From contig CALMFH010000154.1 in NCBI GenBank assembly GCA_937864925.1, positions 1 to 64,000 on the forward strand: a stretch of 64,000 nucleotides of DNA, read 5' to 3'. Origin of the DNA: an uncultured Alphaproteobacteria bacterium (GTDB taxonomy: Bacteria > Pseudomonadota > Alphaproteobacteria > Rhizobiales > Ancalomicrobiaceae). A program made the position numbers and the translations under genes. Of this stretch, positions 9,186 through 19,256 are shown one piece after another. Below the pieces are notes generated by a model. It made no database searches. It was not told the DNA's origin and saw only the letters and a program-made list of their open reading frames with translations. Each line of letters begins with the position of its first letter. The stretch's first letter is position 1.

Positions 9186-10492
9186 CCCGGTGCCAGGGTG
9201 AGGTGGGTCGGCAGCCAGGTGGCGAGCTCGGGGAAGAGCAGCATGATGAAGACCATGAGGTTCATGATCAGGAACATCGGGAATGCCGATTTCGCCACGA
9301 AGCCCATCTGATGGCCGGTCATCCCCTGCATGACGAAGAGATTGAAGCCGACCGGCGGAGTGATCTGCGCCATCTCGACGACCAGCACGATGAACACCCC
9401 GAACCAGATGACGTCGATGCCGACGTCGCGGATCATCGGTTCGACGATCGAGATGGTCAGCACCACCGAGGAGATACCGTCGAGGAAGCAGCCGAGGATG
9501 ATGTAGAAGACCAGGAGCGCCATGATCAGTTGGAACTTGGTCAGATGCAGCGAGCCGATCCAGTTGGCGAGCGTCCGCGGCAGGCCGGTGAAGCCCATCG
9601 ACAGCGACAGGAAGGCCGCGCCGCACAGGATGAGGGCGATCATCGCCGAGACACGGGTTGCGCCGAGCAGACTGTCGAGGAACGACTTGAAGGTCAGCGA
9701 CCCCTGCGCCGCGGCCAGCACCAGCGAGCCGAGGACGCCGATGGCAGCGGCTTCCGTCGCGGTGGCGAGGCCGGCGTACATCGAGCCGATCACCGCCAGG
9801 ATGAGCAGGATCACCGGGATCAGGAAGCGCGAGCGCGCCACCCGTTCGGCGAATGTCATCGGCGGTTCCGGGGTCGGGGCGTAGTCCTTCGACATCTTCA
9901 CCCAGATCACCAGATAGCCCATGAACAGGGCGGCGAGCACCAGGCCGGGGAAGATGCCGGCCATGAACAGCTTGGTGATCGATTCGTTGATGGTCACGCC
10001 GTAGACGATCAGGGTCAGCGACGGCGGGATCATCAGTCCGAGGGTGGCGGCGCCGGCGAGCGTGCCGATCACCATCCGCTCGGGATAGCCGCGCTTCTGC
10101 AACTCCGGCACGGTCATCTTGCCGACGGTGGTCAGCGTCGCGGCGGAGGAGCCGGAGACCGCGGCGAAGATGGTGCAGCCGACGATGTTGGTGTGGAGGA
10201 GCCCGCCCGGCAGCCGCGCCATCCACGGCGCCAACCCCTTGAACATGTCCTCCGACAATCGTGTTCGGAACAGGATCTCGCCCATCCAGATGAACAGCGG
10301 CAGCGCGGTCAGCGACCACGACGAGGAGGTGGACCACATGGCGGTGATCATCGCGTCGCCGACCGGACGGGCGGTGAACAACACCATTCCGACCCAGGCG
10401 ACGCCGGCCAGCGCCAGACCGATCCACACACCGGTGCCGAGCAGGAAGAACAGCACCACCAGGAAGAGAAGGGTGAACTCGAGCTGTTCCAT
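9182..10492 (-). CDS. dctM: TRAP transporter large permease subunit
   Basis: The 436-residue membrane protein is the DctM-type subunit of a tripartite ATP-independent periplasmic transporter, which drives uptake with a Na+ gradient. Typical features are visible: 12 or so hydrophobic segments, the N-terminal ...ALPLFIWMGEILFRTRLSEDMF..., the conserved GSSAATLTTVGKMTVPELQKRGYP block, and MIPPSLTLIVYGVTINESITKLFMAGIFPG. The C-terminal part has ...ITPPVGFNLFVMQGM..., another family hallmark. It lies 6 bases after dctQ and overlaps the BASS gene by 4 bases, so the order of transcription is dctP, dctQ, dctM, BASS. The ligand is not predictable from this subunit. Confidence 0.95.
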   Translation of the reverse strand: MEQLEFTLLFLVVLFFLLGTGVWIGLALAGVAWVGMVLFTARPVGDAMITAMWSTSSSWSLTALPLFIWMGEILFRTRLSEDMFKGLAPWMARLPGGLLHTNIVGCTIFAAVSGSSAATLTTVGKMTVPELQKRGYPERMVIGTLAGAATLGLMIPPSLTLIVYGVTINESITKLFMAGIFPGLVLAALFMGYLVIWVKMSKDYAPTPEPPMTFAERVARSRFLIPVILLILAVIGSMYAGLATATEAAAIGVLGSLVLAAAQGSLTFKSFLDSLLGATRVSAMIALILCGAAFLSLSMGFTGLPRTLANWIGSLHLTKFQLIMALLVFYIILGCFLDGISSVVLTISIVEPMIRDVGIDVIWFGVFIVLVVEMAQITPPVGFNLFVMQGMTGHQMGFVAKSAFPMFLIMNLMVFIMLLFPELATWLPTHLTLAPG

Positions 10493-10498
10493 GCCGGT

Positions 10499-11029
10499 TC
10501 ACTCCACCTGGACGGTATCTTCGGCGCCCGAGCCGATGCCCGAGGTGCCGGTGACGAGGTAGCGGACGAAATTGTCGACGAAGGCGACGGCGAACAGCAC
10601 CGCGCCGACCGCCATGGTCATCTGCGGGATCCACAGCGGCGTGGCGTCGAGACCCTGGCTGAGATCACCGAGCTTCCACGACCAGTAGACCGCCTTGCAG
10701 GCGAACCAGGCGATGTAGCCGGAGATGGCGCAGCCGACGGCGAGCGCCCAGATCTCCAGCGGCCGATGCAGGCGCGGGAAGATCTCGTGGATCATCGTCA
10801 CCCGGATGTGCGAACCGCGGTTCAGCGCCGCGGCGAAGGCGAGGAAGGACGAGGCCGCCATCAGGTAGCCGGCATAGTCGGTCGAGCCGCGCAGCGACAC
10901 CCCCGACCAACGGGCGACCATCTGCGCGACGATGATGGTGAAGACGCCGAGGAGGGAGAGCGCCGCCATGGCGCCGGCGACGAGATAGAGCGCGTCGAGT
11001 ACGGCGCGCAGGAGACGGGCGATCGCCAT
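10499..11029 (-). CDS. dctQ: TRAP transporter small permease subunit
   Basis: The 176-residue protein has four hydrophobic segments, as expected for DctQ, the small membrane subunit that pairs with DctM. Conserved points include the N-terminal LLRAVLDALYLVAGAMAALSLL segment, SFLAFAAALNRGSHIRVTMI, and the C-terminal LWIPQMTMAVGAVLFAVAFVDNFVRYL. I chose the ATG at 11029 (MAIARLL); the frame is open to 11143, but the extra arginine- and proline-rich residues cover the dctP-dctQ intergenic hairpin and the end of dctP. The stop is 6 bases before dctM. Confidence 0.92.
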   Translation of the reverse strand: MAIARLLRAVLDALYLVAGAMAALSLLGVFTIIVAQMVARWSGVSLRGSTDYAGYLMAASSFLAFAAALNRGSHIRVTMIHEIFPRLHRPLEIWALAVGCAISGYIAWFACKAVYWSWKLGDLSQGLDATPLWIPQMTMAVGAVLFAVAFVDNFVRYLVTGTSGIGSGAEDTVQVE

Positions 11030-11056
11030 CGCAGGATCCGAGCGGGAGGGAGGGGG

Positions 11057-11081
11057 ACGCGGGCACCGGTCACGCCCGCGT
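11057..11081 (-). terminator. Intra-operon hairpin between dctP and dctQ
   Basis: ACGCGGGC (11057-11064) and GCCCGCGT (11074-11081) form a perfect 8-bp stem with a 9-base loop, 19 bases after the dctP stop in the direction of transcription, followed by a C-rich tract rather than a U-tract. Stem-loops at this position commonly let the periplasmic binding protein be made in excess over the permeases, by partial termination or by protecting the upstream mRNA end. Function here is inferred. Confidence 0.55.
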
Positions 11082-11099
11082 CCAGGTCGCGGATGCCGA

Positions 11100-12080
11100 T
11101 CACTTCGCCTCGTAGGCGTCGACGATCGCCTTGCCGCCGGCACCGGCCTTGGCCGCCCATTCGGCGGTCATGGTCTTGCCGTAGGCGTCGAGTTCGGCCT
11201 TGAGGGTGGCGTTCGGCTTGCCGACCGTCATCTTGTTGGCGGCGAGCGCGTCGATGTACTTCTGGGTCAGCGCCCGAGACTTGGCGAGGCCTTCGGTCGC
11301 GGCCTGTTCACCGCACTTCAACATCGCCGCCTGATCGGCCGCGGAGAGCTTGGCGAAGGCGTCCTTGTTGGCGAAGACGACGTTGCGCGGCAGCCAGGCG
11401 TCGACCTCGTAGAAGTGGGTCATGTATTCCCACGCCTTGACGTCGAAGCCGGTCGAGCCGGAGGAGATGAAGCTGTCGGCGACGCCGGTGGCCAGTGCCT
11501 GGGACAGGTCGGCCGCCTCGATCTGCACCGGGATCATGCCGGCGAGCTCGGCGATACGGGCGGTGGCGACCGAGTAGGAGCGGAACTTGACACCCTTGAG
11601 GTCGGCGACCGAGTTCACCGCCTTCTTGGTGTAGAGGCCCTGCGGCGGCCACGGCACGGCGTAGACGTAGACGAGGTTCTGGCTGGCGAAGAGCTTCTCG
11701 AGCTCCGGCCGCGCCGCCTTCCACAGCTTCTCCGAGGCGTCGAAGCTCGACGCCAGGAAGGGGATGGAGTCGACGCCGAACAGGGCGTTCTCGTTGGCGT
11801 GCGCCGAGATCAGGCGCTCACCGATCGGCGCCTGCCCGGTCTGGACGGCGCGCTTGATGTCGTTGCCCTTGAACAGGGCGCCGTTGGGATGGACGGTGAC
11901 GTCGACGCGACCGGCGGTGGCGCCTTTGACGCAGGCGCCGAAGGCGACCGCCGTCTCGGTGTGGAAATTGGTCGCGGGATAGGCGGCCGGCAGATCCCAG
12001 TTCTCTGCGAGGGCCGCGCCGCTCCCCAGACCCGATGCCGCCGCCGCGATCGCCGCAAGAACCGTCTTCGAAACCTTCAT
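11100..12080 (-). CDS. dctP: TRAP transporter substrate-binding protein
   Basis: The 326-residue protein begins with a Sec signal peptide (MKVSKTVLAAIAAAASGLGSGAALAE, given here in parts: basic MKVSK, hydrophobic LAAIAAAASGLG, cleavage near ALA-E). The mature part has the DctP landmarks: YPATNFHTETAVAFGACV, a conserved LISAHANENALFGVDSIPFLA stretch, and GLYTKKAVNSVADLKGVKFRSYSVATARIAELAG, which contains the arginine (in KFRSYS) that normally pairs with a ligand carboxylate. The ligand is thus probably a carboxylate. The start ATG at 12080 follows AAGGAG with good spacing; the longer frame to 12233 lies in the promoter region. It is the first gene of the operon. Confidence 0.94.
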   Translation of the reverse strand: MKVSKTVLAAIAAAASGLGSGAALAENWDLPAAYPATNFHTETAVAFGACVKGATAGRVDVTVHPNGALFKGNDIKRAVQTGQAPIGERLISAHANENALFGVDSIPFLASSFDASEKLWKAARPELEKLFASQNLVYVYAVPWPPQGLYTKKAVNSVADLKGVKFRSYSVATARIAELAGMIPVQIEAADLSQALATGVADSFISSGSTGFDVKAWEYMTHFYEVDAWLPRNVVFANKDAFAKLSAADQAAMLKCGEQAATEGLAKSRALTQKYIDALAANKMTVGKPNATLKAELDAYGKTMTAEWAAKAGAGGKAIVDAYEAK

Positions 12081-12416
12081 GTCGACCACTCCTTCGAAAC
12101 CGTCGGTCTGCGCCGACCTCGTGCCGTCCGGGTCTTCGGCTCGGTTCCCGGAACCCCGGCCATCGGAAAAAATCGTGTTCGTAGACACGCGTAAGCGGAT
12201 CATGCGGTAAACGAAGGGGCGGTCAAGCGGCAATTTTTCGCTCTGCCGAGGGTCACGGTGCAGCCCGGTGAGGGGTGCGGCGCGGGTGAAGCGGCGCGAC
12301 CGACGGGCGCGGCGAGAGGGATTGCAACATCGTCGGAATTGCCGTCATCTCGGGGAACATTCGCGGGCGAACGGCGGTCGAGCGACACGGACGCGACCGC
12401 TCGGGGAGGTCTCCAC
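12081..12416. promoter_or_regulatory. Divergent promoter region between the TRAP operon and the flavoenzyme/racemase genes
   Basis: This 336-base region must hold the promoters of dctP (leftward) and of the amino-acid dehydrogenase (rightward). No convincing small gene is present. An inverted repeat CGTGT-N6-ACACG lies at 12174-12189 inside an A-rich patch and could be an operator for a local regulator; no regulator gene is adjacent. The sequence around 12228-12245 (CAATTTTT) is the most AT-rich part. Confidence 0.45.
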
Positions 12417-13706
12417 ATGGGCGAGCGGGTCGTGGTCGTCGGCGCAGGGGCGGTCGGGGCGGCCGCGGCGATCGAAGCGGTGCGTCGCGGCTTCGACGTC
12501 GCCCTGGTCGAACCCGGAGATCCCGGTGGCGATCAGGCGGCGAGCTACGGCAACGCCGGCTGGCTGTCGGTGCAGTCGGTGATCCCGCCCTCCGAACCGG
12601 GGGTGTGGAAGAAGATCCCCGGCTATCTCCTCGATCCGCTCGGCCCCCTCGCCATCCGGCCGTTCCACCTGCCCGGCATCGCGCCCTGGCTCGTCCGCTA
12701 CATGGCCTCGGGCTGGACACGGGCACGGATCCGCGCCATCGCCGGCATGTTGCGGCCGCTGCTCGCCGAGGCCCCCGCGCTCAACAAGGCGGCGGCGGAA
12801 GAGGCTGGCGTTCCCGATCTCGTCGTCGCCGACAGCGGCCTCGCCCACGTCTTCCGCGACCGCGCCGCCTTCGCCGCCGAAACGAGCTGGGCGACACGCG
12901 CCGCGGTCGGCATCCGTTGGGACGAGGTCGAGGGTGCGGCGGTGGCCGATCTCCTCCCGGAGATCGATCCGGCCTATCGCTTCGCCGTACTGGTGCGCGA
13001 GGGCGGTCACTGCCGCGACCCCGGCGGCTTCGTCGCGGCGCGGGTGCGCCACGCCGAGCGGCTCGGGGTGAGAGTGATCCGGGCACGGGCGCTCGACTTC
13101 GCCTTCTCCGTCGATCGGCTCTCGGGTGTCGTCACCGACGCCGGCACGATCCCGGCCGATCGCGCCGTCGTCGCCGCCGGCATCCGCTCGAAGCCGCTCG
13201 CCGATCGGCTGCGGCTGCAGGTGCCGATCGAGAGCGAGCGCGGATACCACGTCGAGATCGACGGACTCTCCGCCGGCCCGGGGATCCCGATGATGATCCA
13301 GGATCGCAAGGTGGCGATCACCCGCATGGCCAAGGGCCTGCGTGTCGCCGGACAGGTGGAGCTCGCCGGGGTCGAGGCCGAGGCCGATTGGCGCCGCGCC
13401 GAAGTGTTGAAGACCCATCTCCTCGGCGTCTTCCCCGGACTCGCGCCTGCGATCCGCGACGGCGCGGCGCGGATGTGGCTCGGGCATCGACCGAGCACCC
13501 CGGACGGACGGCCGGTGATCGGTCGATCGCCCCATCCGGACGTGCTGGTCGCCTATGGCCATGGCCACATCGGGCTCGCCACCGGCCCGCGCACCGGCCG
13601 CATCGTCGCCGACCTTCTCCTCGGCCGCGCCCCCGAGATCCCGATCGAGGGCTTCGCCCCGGATCGCTTTCGCGCCTACCCCACCGCCGGAGCCGGACCG
13701 ACATGA
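12417..13706 (+). CDS. FAD-dependent oxidoreductase, D-amino acid dehydrogenase (DadA)-like
   Basis: The 429-residue protein starts with a Rossmann FAD-binding motif GAGAVG (9-14) followed by an acidic LVEPG residue pair, as in the DAO/DadA family. The N-terminal ASYGNAGWL segment and the C-terminal block GHRPSTPDGRPVIG...AYGHGHIGLATGPRTGRIVADLLLG are characteristic of DadA-like dehydrogenases, which oxidise D-amino acids to 2-oxoacids and pass electrons to the respiratory chain. The ATG at 12417 has the ribosome site GGGGAGGT just upstream. Its stop overlaps the start of the racemase gene (ATGA, 13703-13706), so the two act together, for example converting an L- to a D-amino acid and then oxidising it. 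Substrate not determined. Confidence 0.87.
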   Translation: MGERVVVVGAGAVGAAAAIEAVRRGFDVALVEPGDPGGDQAASYGNAGWLSVQSVIPPSEPGVWKKIPGYLLDPLGPLAIRPFHLPGIAPWLVRYMASGWTRARIRAIAGMLRPLLAEAPALNKAAAEEAGVPDLVVADSGLAHVFRDRAAFAAETSWATRAAVGIRWDEVEGAAVADLLPEIDPAYRFAVLVREGGHCRDPGGFVAARVRHAERLGVRVIRARALDFAFSVDRLSGVVTDAGTIPADRAVVAAGIRSKPLADRLRLQVPIESERGYHVEIDGLSAGPGIPMMIQDRKVAITRMAKGLRVAGQVELAGVEAEADWRRAEVLKTHLLGVFPGLAPAIRDGAARMWLGHRPSTPDGRPVIGRSPHPDVLVAYGHGHIGLATGPRTGRIVADLLLGRAPEIPIEGFAPDRFRAYPTAGAGPT

Positions 13707-14455
13707 GTTCTCCCTCGACCGCCGTCGGCCCGATCGCGCGCGGTGGCAAGGCGATCTACGGCGCGCCGCTCGGCATCCTCATGCTCGAGGCGCGGTTTCC
13801 CCGCATCTTCGGCGACATGGGCAACGCCGAGACCTGGCCGTTTTCGGTGCTCTACCGGGTGGTGCGGGGGGCGAGCCCGGAGAAGGTGGTCCTGAAGGGG
13901 GCCGCGGGACTTCTGCCCGACTTCGTCGAGGCTGCCCGCGACCTCGTCCGCCTCGGCGCCGAGGCGATCACCACCAACTGCGGCTTCCTGGCGTTGTTCC
14001 AGCAGGAGCTGGCGACGGCGGTCGGAGTGCCGGTCGCCACCTCGTCGTTGATGCAGGTGCCCTGGGTCCAGGCGACACTGCCGCCGGGCCGGCGGGTCGG
14101 CATCGTCACGGTCTCGGCGGCGACGCTGACTCCCGCCCATCTCGCCGCCGCCGGTGTGCCGCTCGACACGCCGATCGCCGGCACCGAGGGCGGCTGCGAG
14201 TTCTTCCGCGTCCTGATCGGCGGCGAGACGGAAGACATGGACGTCGGCCTCGCCGAGCGCGACATCCTCGACGCCGGCCGCGAATTGGTGGCGCGCCACC
14301 CGGAGGTCGGTGCGGTGGTGCTCGAATGCACCAACATGCCCCCCTATGCCGCCGCACTCGCCCGCGCCATCGGCCGGCCGGTCTACGACATCTACTCGAT
14401 GATCACCTGGTTCCACGCCGGGCTCAGACCACGCCGGTTCCGGCAGGAGGGGTGA
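13703..14455 (+). CDS. Aspartate/glutamate racemase superfamily protein
   Basis: The 250-residue protein has the two catalytic-type cysteines of the cofactor-independent Asp/Glu/hydantoin racemase superfamily: C93 in TTNCGF and C209 in LECTNMP, one from each half of the pseudosymmetric fold. Other family members are hydantoin racemase and maleate isomerase, so the exact reaction is open. Start and stop are clear: the ATG overlaps the upstream flavoenzyme stop by 4 bases, indicating translational coupling. Co-location with a DadA-like dehydrogenase and a TRAP transporter suggests catabolism of an amino acid or an amino-acid-like carboxylate. Confidence 0.85.
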   Translation: MSSPSTAVGPIARGGKAIYGAPLGILMLEARFPRIFGDMGNAETWPFSVLYRVVRGASPEKVVLKGAAGLLPDFVEAARDLVRLGAEAITTNCGFLALFQQELATAVGVPVATSSLMQVPWVQATLPPGRRVGIVTVSAATLTPAHLAAAGVPLDTPIAGTEGGCEFFRVLIGGETEDMDVGLAERDILDAGRELVARHPEVGAVVLECTNMPPYAAALARAIGRPVYDIYSMITWFHAGLRPRRFRQEG

Positions 14456-14477
14456 CGCCCCCCGTACCGACGCGCGC

Positions 14478-15101
14478 TCACGGTTTCGGCGTCGCTCCCT
14501 CGCCCGGCGCCGGCGTCACCTCCTCACGCAGCAGGTTGCGTAGCTCCTCGAGCCGGGTGCGATAGCCGTCCGCGTCGCCGTATTCGAGGAAGCCGAGGTA
14601 ACGGCGGTGCGGATCGGTGGTGCGCAGGGCGTGCTTGATCGGGCACCAGTACTGCTCGGTGCGCGAGGCGATCTCGCGGACGAAGGCGACGACGCCGTTG
14701 GCGTAGGAGCAGTAGAGGCAGTTCGCCGCCTCGATCCAGTTGAGATAGGCGAGCCGGGCCCGATCGAAGACGACATGGTCGGCGCGGCGGACCCGCGGGA
14801 TGCCGTAGGCGCGGAAACAGACCTGTTGGTAGAGGTTAGCCCACAGGTCGAGGAGCGCGATCGGAACGATCAGCGAATAGATCAGCGGCGAGGTGAGGAT
14901 CGAGGCGAGCGAGGACTCGGCGAGGAAATGCCGGACCGAGGTGCGCAGACGCCGGTGTTCGGCCGCGATCCCGTCCTCGAATTCGACGAAGCGTTCGCGC
15001 AGCCGCCAGCCGAAGGCTTCGCGCCGCTTGTCGATCTCGGCCTCGAGTTCGCTCTGGAGCCGGAGGATCTCGCCGATCAGGTCCTGCATGTGCTGCGTCA
15101 T
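14478..15101 (-). CDS. Uncharacterised protein with coiled-coil N-terminus and one or two membrane segments
   Basis: I do not recognise a family with certainty. The 207-residue product has a helical, charged N-terminus (LIGEILRLQSELEAEIDKRREAFGWRLRERF is typical of a coiled coil, residues about 6-36), then a hydrophobic segment SLIVPIALLDLWANLYQQVCF (about 80-100) and a C-terminal part with four cysteines: CLYCSYANG at about 125-133 and YWCPIKHA at about 148-155, the latter a pattern seen in small proteins that bind iron-sulfur or metal. The ATG at 15101 follows GGAGGG; upstream in-frame codons are arginine-rich and not included. It converges on the racemase gene with 22 bases between the stops. 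Confidence 0.7.
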   Translation of the reverse strand: MTQHMQDLIGEILRLQSELEAEIDKRREAFGWRLRERFVEFEDGIAAEHRRLRTSVRHFLAESSLASILTSPLIYSLIVPIALLDLWANLYQQVCFRAYGIPRVRRADHVVFDRARLAYLNWIEAANCLYCSYANGVVAFVREIASRTEQYWCPIKHALRTTDPHRRYLGFLEYGDADGYRTRLEELRNLLREEVTPAPGEGATPKP

Positions 15102-15500
15102 CGGGGCGGCCCTCCGTGGCTGAACGGGTTTCGCGAGGATGCTGCACGAACGGTCGCGTCTGCGCCAGCGCGGATGGCTGCCGATCCGGGCCGCGCGGTC
15201 GGCGCGGCCGTCTACCGGCGCCGGTGTTCGTCGCCCTCGGCCTCGTCCACCGCGACTGCGGGCGGGGTCGACGACGCGACCGGGGGCGGGCATCGCCGCC
15301 ATGTGCGCCGCAAGAAAATTTGAGCGCGGTGCAAAGAAAAAATATCACCGCACCGAGCGATGTGTGCGGTCGAAACGGCGGTTTCGATGCGACGCCGACG
15401 CTGACGTTGATCTGGGTCATGGCCATTTTCAAAGAAATATCAAGAATAGATCTCGTTCGGACATGCCGACCCGGCGCCATGACCAGGGAAGGAGATGGGC
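15102..15500. promoter_or_regulatory. Divergent intergenic region upstream of acsA, with inverted repeats
   Basis: This 399-base stretch holds no convincing gene. It contains an unusually AT-rich patch for this genome (about 15311-15345 and 15420-15445). Two inverted repeats are visible: GCGGTG-N14-CACCGC (15326-15351), with an A-rich spacer, and TCGAAAC-ggcg-GTTTCGA (15370-15387), a 7-bp perfect stem with a 4-base loop. Either may be an operator for the acsA/2-oxoacid dehydrogenase operon, whose promoter should lie here. The ribosome site AAGGAG (15489-15494) precedes acsA. Confidence 0.45.
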
Positions 15501-17251
<1,751 letters not shown>

Positions 17252-17255
<4 letters not shown>

Positions 17256-19255
17256 GCGACACGTCCCCGAAGCCGCACGTCGACCGTGCGCACGCGCTCG
17301 ACCTCCTCGGTCAGATGATCCGCATCCGCCGGTTCGAGGACAAGTGCGCCGAACTCTACACCCGGGAGAAGATCCGCGGCTTCCTACACCTCTACGATGG
17401 CGAGGAAGCGATCGCGGTCGGCATCCTGCACTGCCTCGGGCCGACCGACCGGGTGGTCGGTACCTACCGCGAACACGGTCACGCGCTGGCGCGCGGCGTG
17501 CCGATGGGCGAGGTGATGGCCGAGATGTACGGCAAGGCCGAGGGCTGCTCCGGTGGCCGCGGCGGCTCGATGCATCTGTTCTCGGCGGCGGTGAATTTCT
17601 ACGGCGGCAACGCCATCGTCGGTGGTGGGCTGCCGCTCGCCGTCGGCCTGGGGCTCGCCGACAAGATGCGCCGGGAGGACCGGGTCACCGCTTGTTTCTT
17701 CGGCGAAGGAGCGGTCGCCGAGGGCGAGTTCCACGAGAGCCTCAATCTGGCGGCGCTGTGGAAGCTGCCGGTGCTCTTCGTCTGCGAGAACAACGGCTAC
17801 GCCATGGGCACCGCACTGACCCGTTCGGAGGCCGAGGTCGACATCCACAAGAAGGCGGAAGGCTACGCCATCCGCGCGGAAGTGGTCGACGGCATGGACG
17901 TGCTGGCGGTGGAACGGGCGGCGCTGCGCGCCCTCGAGGCGATCCGCCGAGACGGTGTGCCGTTCTTCCTCGAATGCCGCACCTATCGTTTCCGGCCGCA
18001 TTCGATGTTCGACGCCCAGCTCTACCGCGACAAGGCCGAGGTCGAGGCGTGGCGCAAGAAGGGGCCGATCCACCGCTTCCGTGACTGGTTGATCGACACC
18101 GGTCTCGTCCATCCCGCCGATGTCGAGCATCTCGAGGCCGAGATCGCGGCCGAGATCGAGGCGGCGGTGGCCTTCTCCGAGGCCGCGACGCTGGAACCGC
18201 TCGACGGGCTCGGTCGTCACGTCGTGGCGGCGGAGCGCCCGGCGCCGCCGGTTGCCCCCGCGCCCGCGGCCGAGACGGTCGAAGTGACCTATCGCGAGGC
18301 GGTGAAGATGGCCATCGTCGACGCGTTGGAGCGCGACGAACGTGTCTTCCTGATGGGCGAGGACGTCGGCCTCTACGGCGGCTGCTACGCGGTCACCAAG
18401 GGCCTCTTCGCCGAGTTCGGACCGGAGCGGATCCGCGACACGCCGCTGTCGGAATCGGGCTTCACCGGCGCCGGCATCGGCGCGGCGATGGCCGGGATGC
18501 GGCCGATCGTCGAGGTGATGACCGTCAACTTCTCGATGCTGGCACTCGACCAGATCCTCAACACCGCGGCGACGGTGCGCCACATGTCGAACGGCCAGTT
18601 CGGCGTGCCTGTGGTGATCCGTATGGCGACGGGTGCCGGCCGTCAGCTGGCGGCGCAGCATTCCCACAGTCTCGAGGGCTGGTACGCCCACATCCCCGGT
18701 ATCCGGGTGCTGGTGCCGGCCACCCTCGAGGACGCCCGCGGCATGCTGTGGACGGCGCTCCAGGATCCCGACCCGGTGCTGATCTTCGAGAACGTCATGC
18801 TCTACAACCGCGTCGGCAAGCTCGCGGTGAACGCCGGGCCGGTCGACATCGATCGCGCGGCGATCCGCCGGCCGGGTCGTGACGTGACGCTGGTCACCTA
18901 CGGCGGCTCGCTCTTCAAGACGCTCGATGCGGCGGAGGAGCTGAGCGAGGCCGGCATCGAGGCGGAGGTGATCGATCTCCGCACCCTGCGTCCGCTCGAC
19001 GACGCGACCATCCTCGCCTCGGTCGCCAAGACCCACCGTCTGGCGATCGTCGACGAGGGATGGAAGACCGGTAGCCTCGCCGCCGAGATCGCCATGCGGG
19101 TGGTCGAGGCCGGCTTCTACGATCTCGACGCACCGATCCGCCGGGTGTGCAGCGAAGAGGTGCCGATCCCCTACGCCAAGCATCTCGAGGACGCCTCCAT
19201 TCCGAGCCCGGCGAAGATCGTCGTGGCGGTGAAGGCGATGATGGGCAGGACGTGA
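17252..19255 (+). CDS. 2-oxoacid (pyruvate/acetoin-type) dehydrogenase E1, alpha and beta subunits fused
   Basis: The 667-residue protein joins both E1 subunits in one chain. Residues about 10-320 are the alpha part, with the ThDP motif starting GEG at 151-153 and ending in NN at 180-181, and the [12 protein letters not shown] and [10 protein letters not shown] loops. A proline/alanine-rich linker (about 328-342) leads to the beta part (about 345-667), with [44 protein letters not shown] and the transketolase C-terminal domain. It decarboxylates a 2-oxoacid and reductively acylates the lipoyl group of E2. In most bacteria these parts are separate genes. Acetoin and pyruvate dehydrogenases cannot be told apart here. 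It is coupled to acsA upstream; E2 starts one base after its stop codon. Confidence 0.93.
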
Positions 19256-19256
19256 G

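Noticed and set aside
8232-10634. A possible 800-residue protein including the BASS transporter
   Set aside because: The region above 9185 is a frame-shifted shadow of dctM; the ATG at 9185 gives a normal-length transporter.
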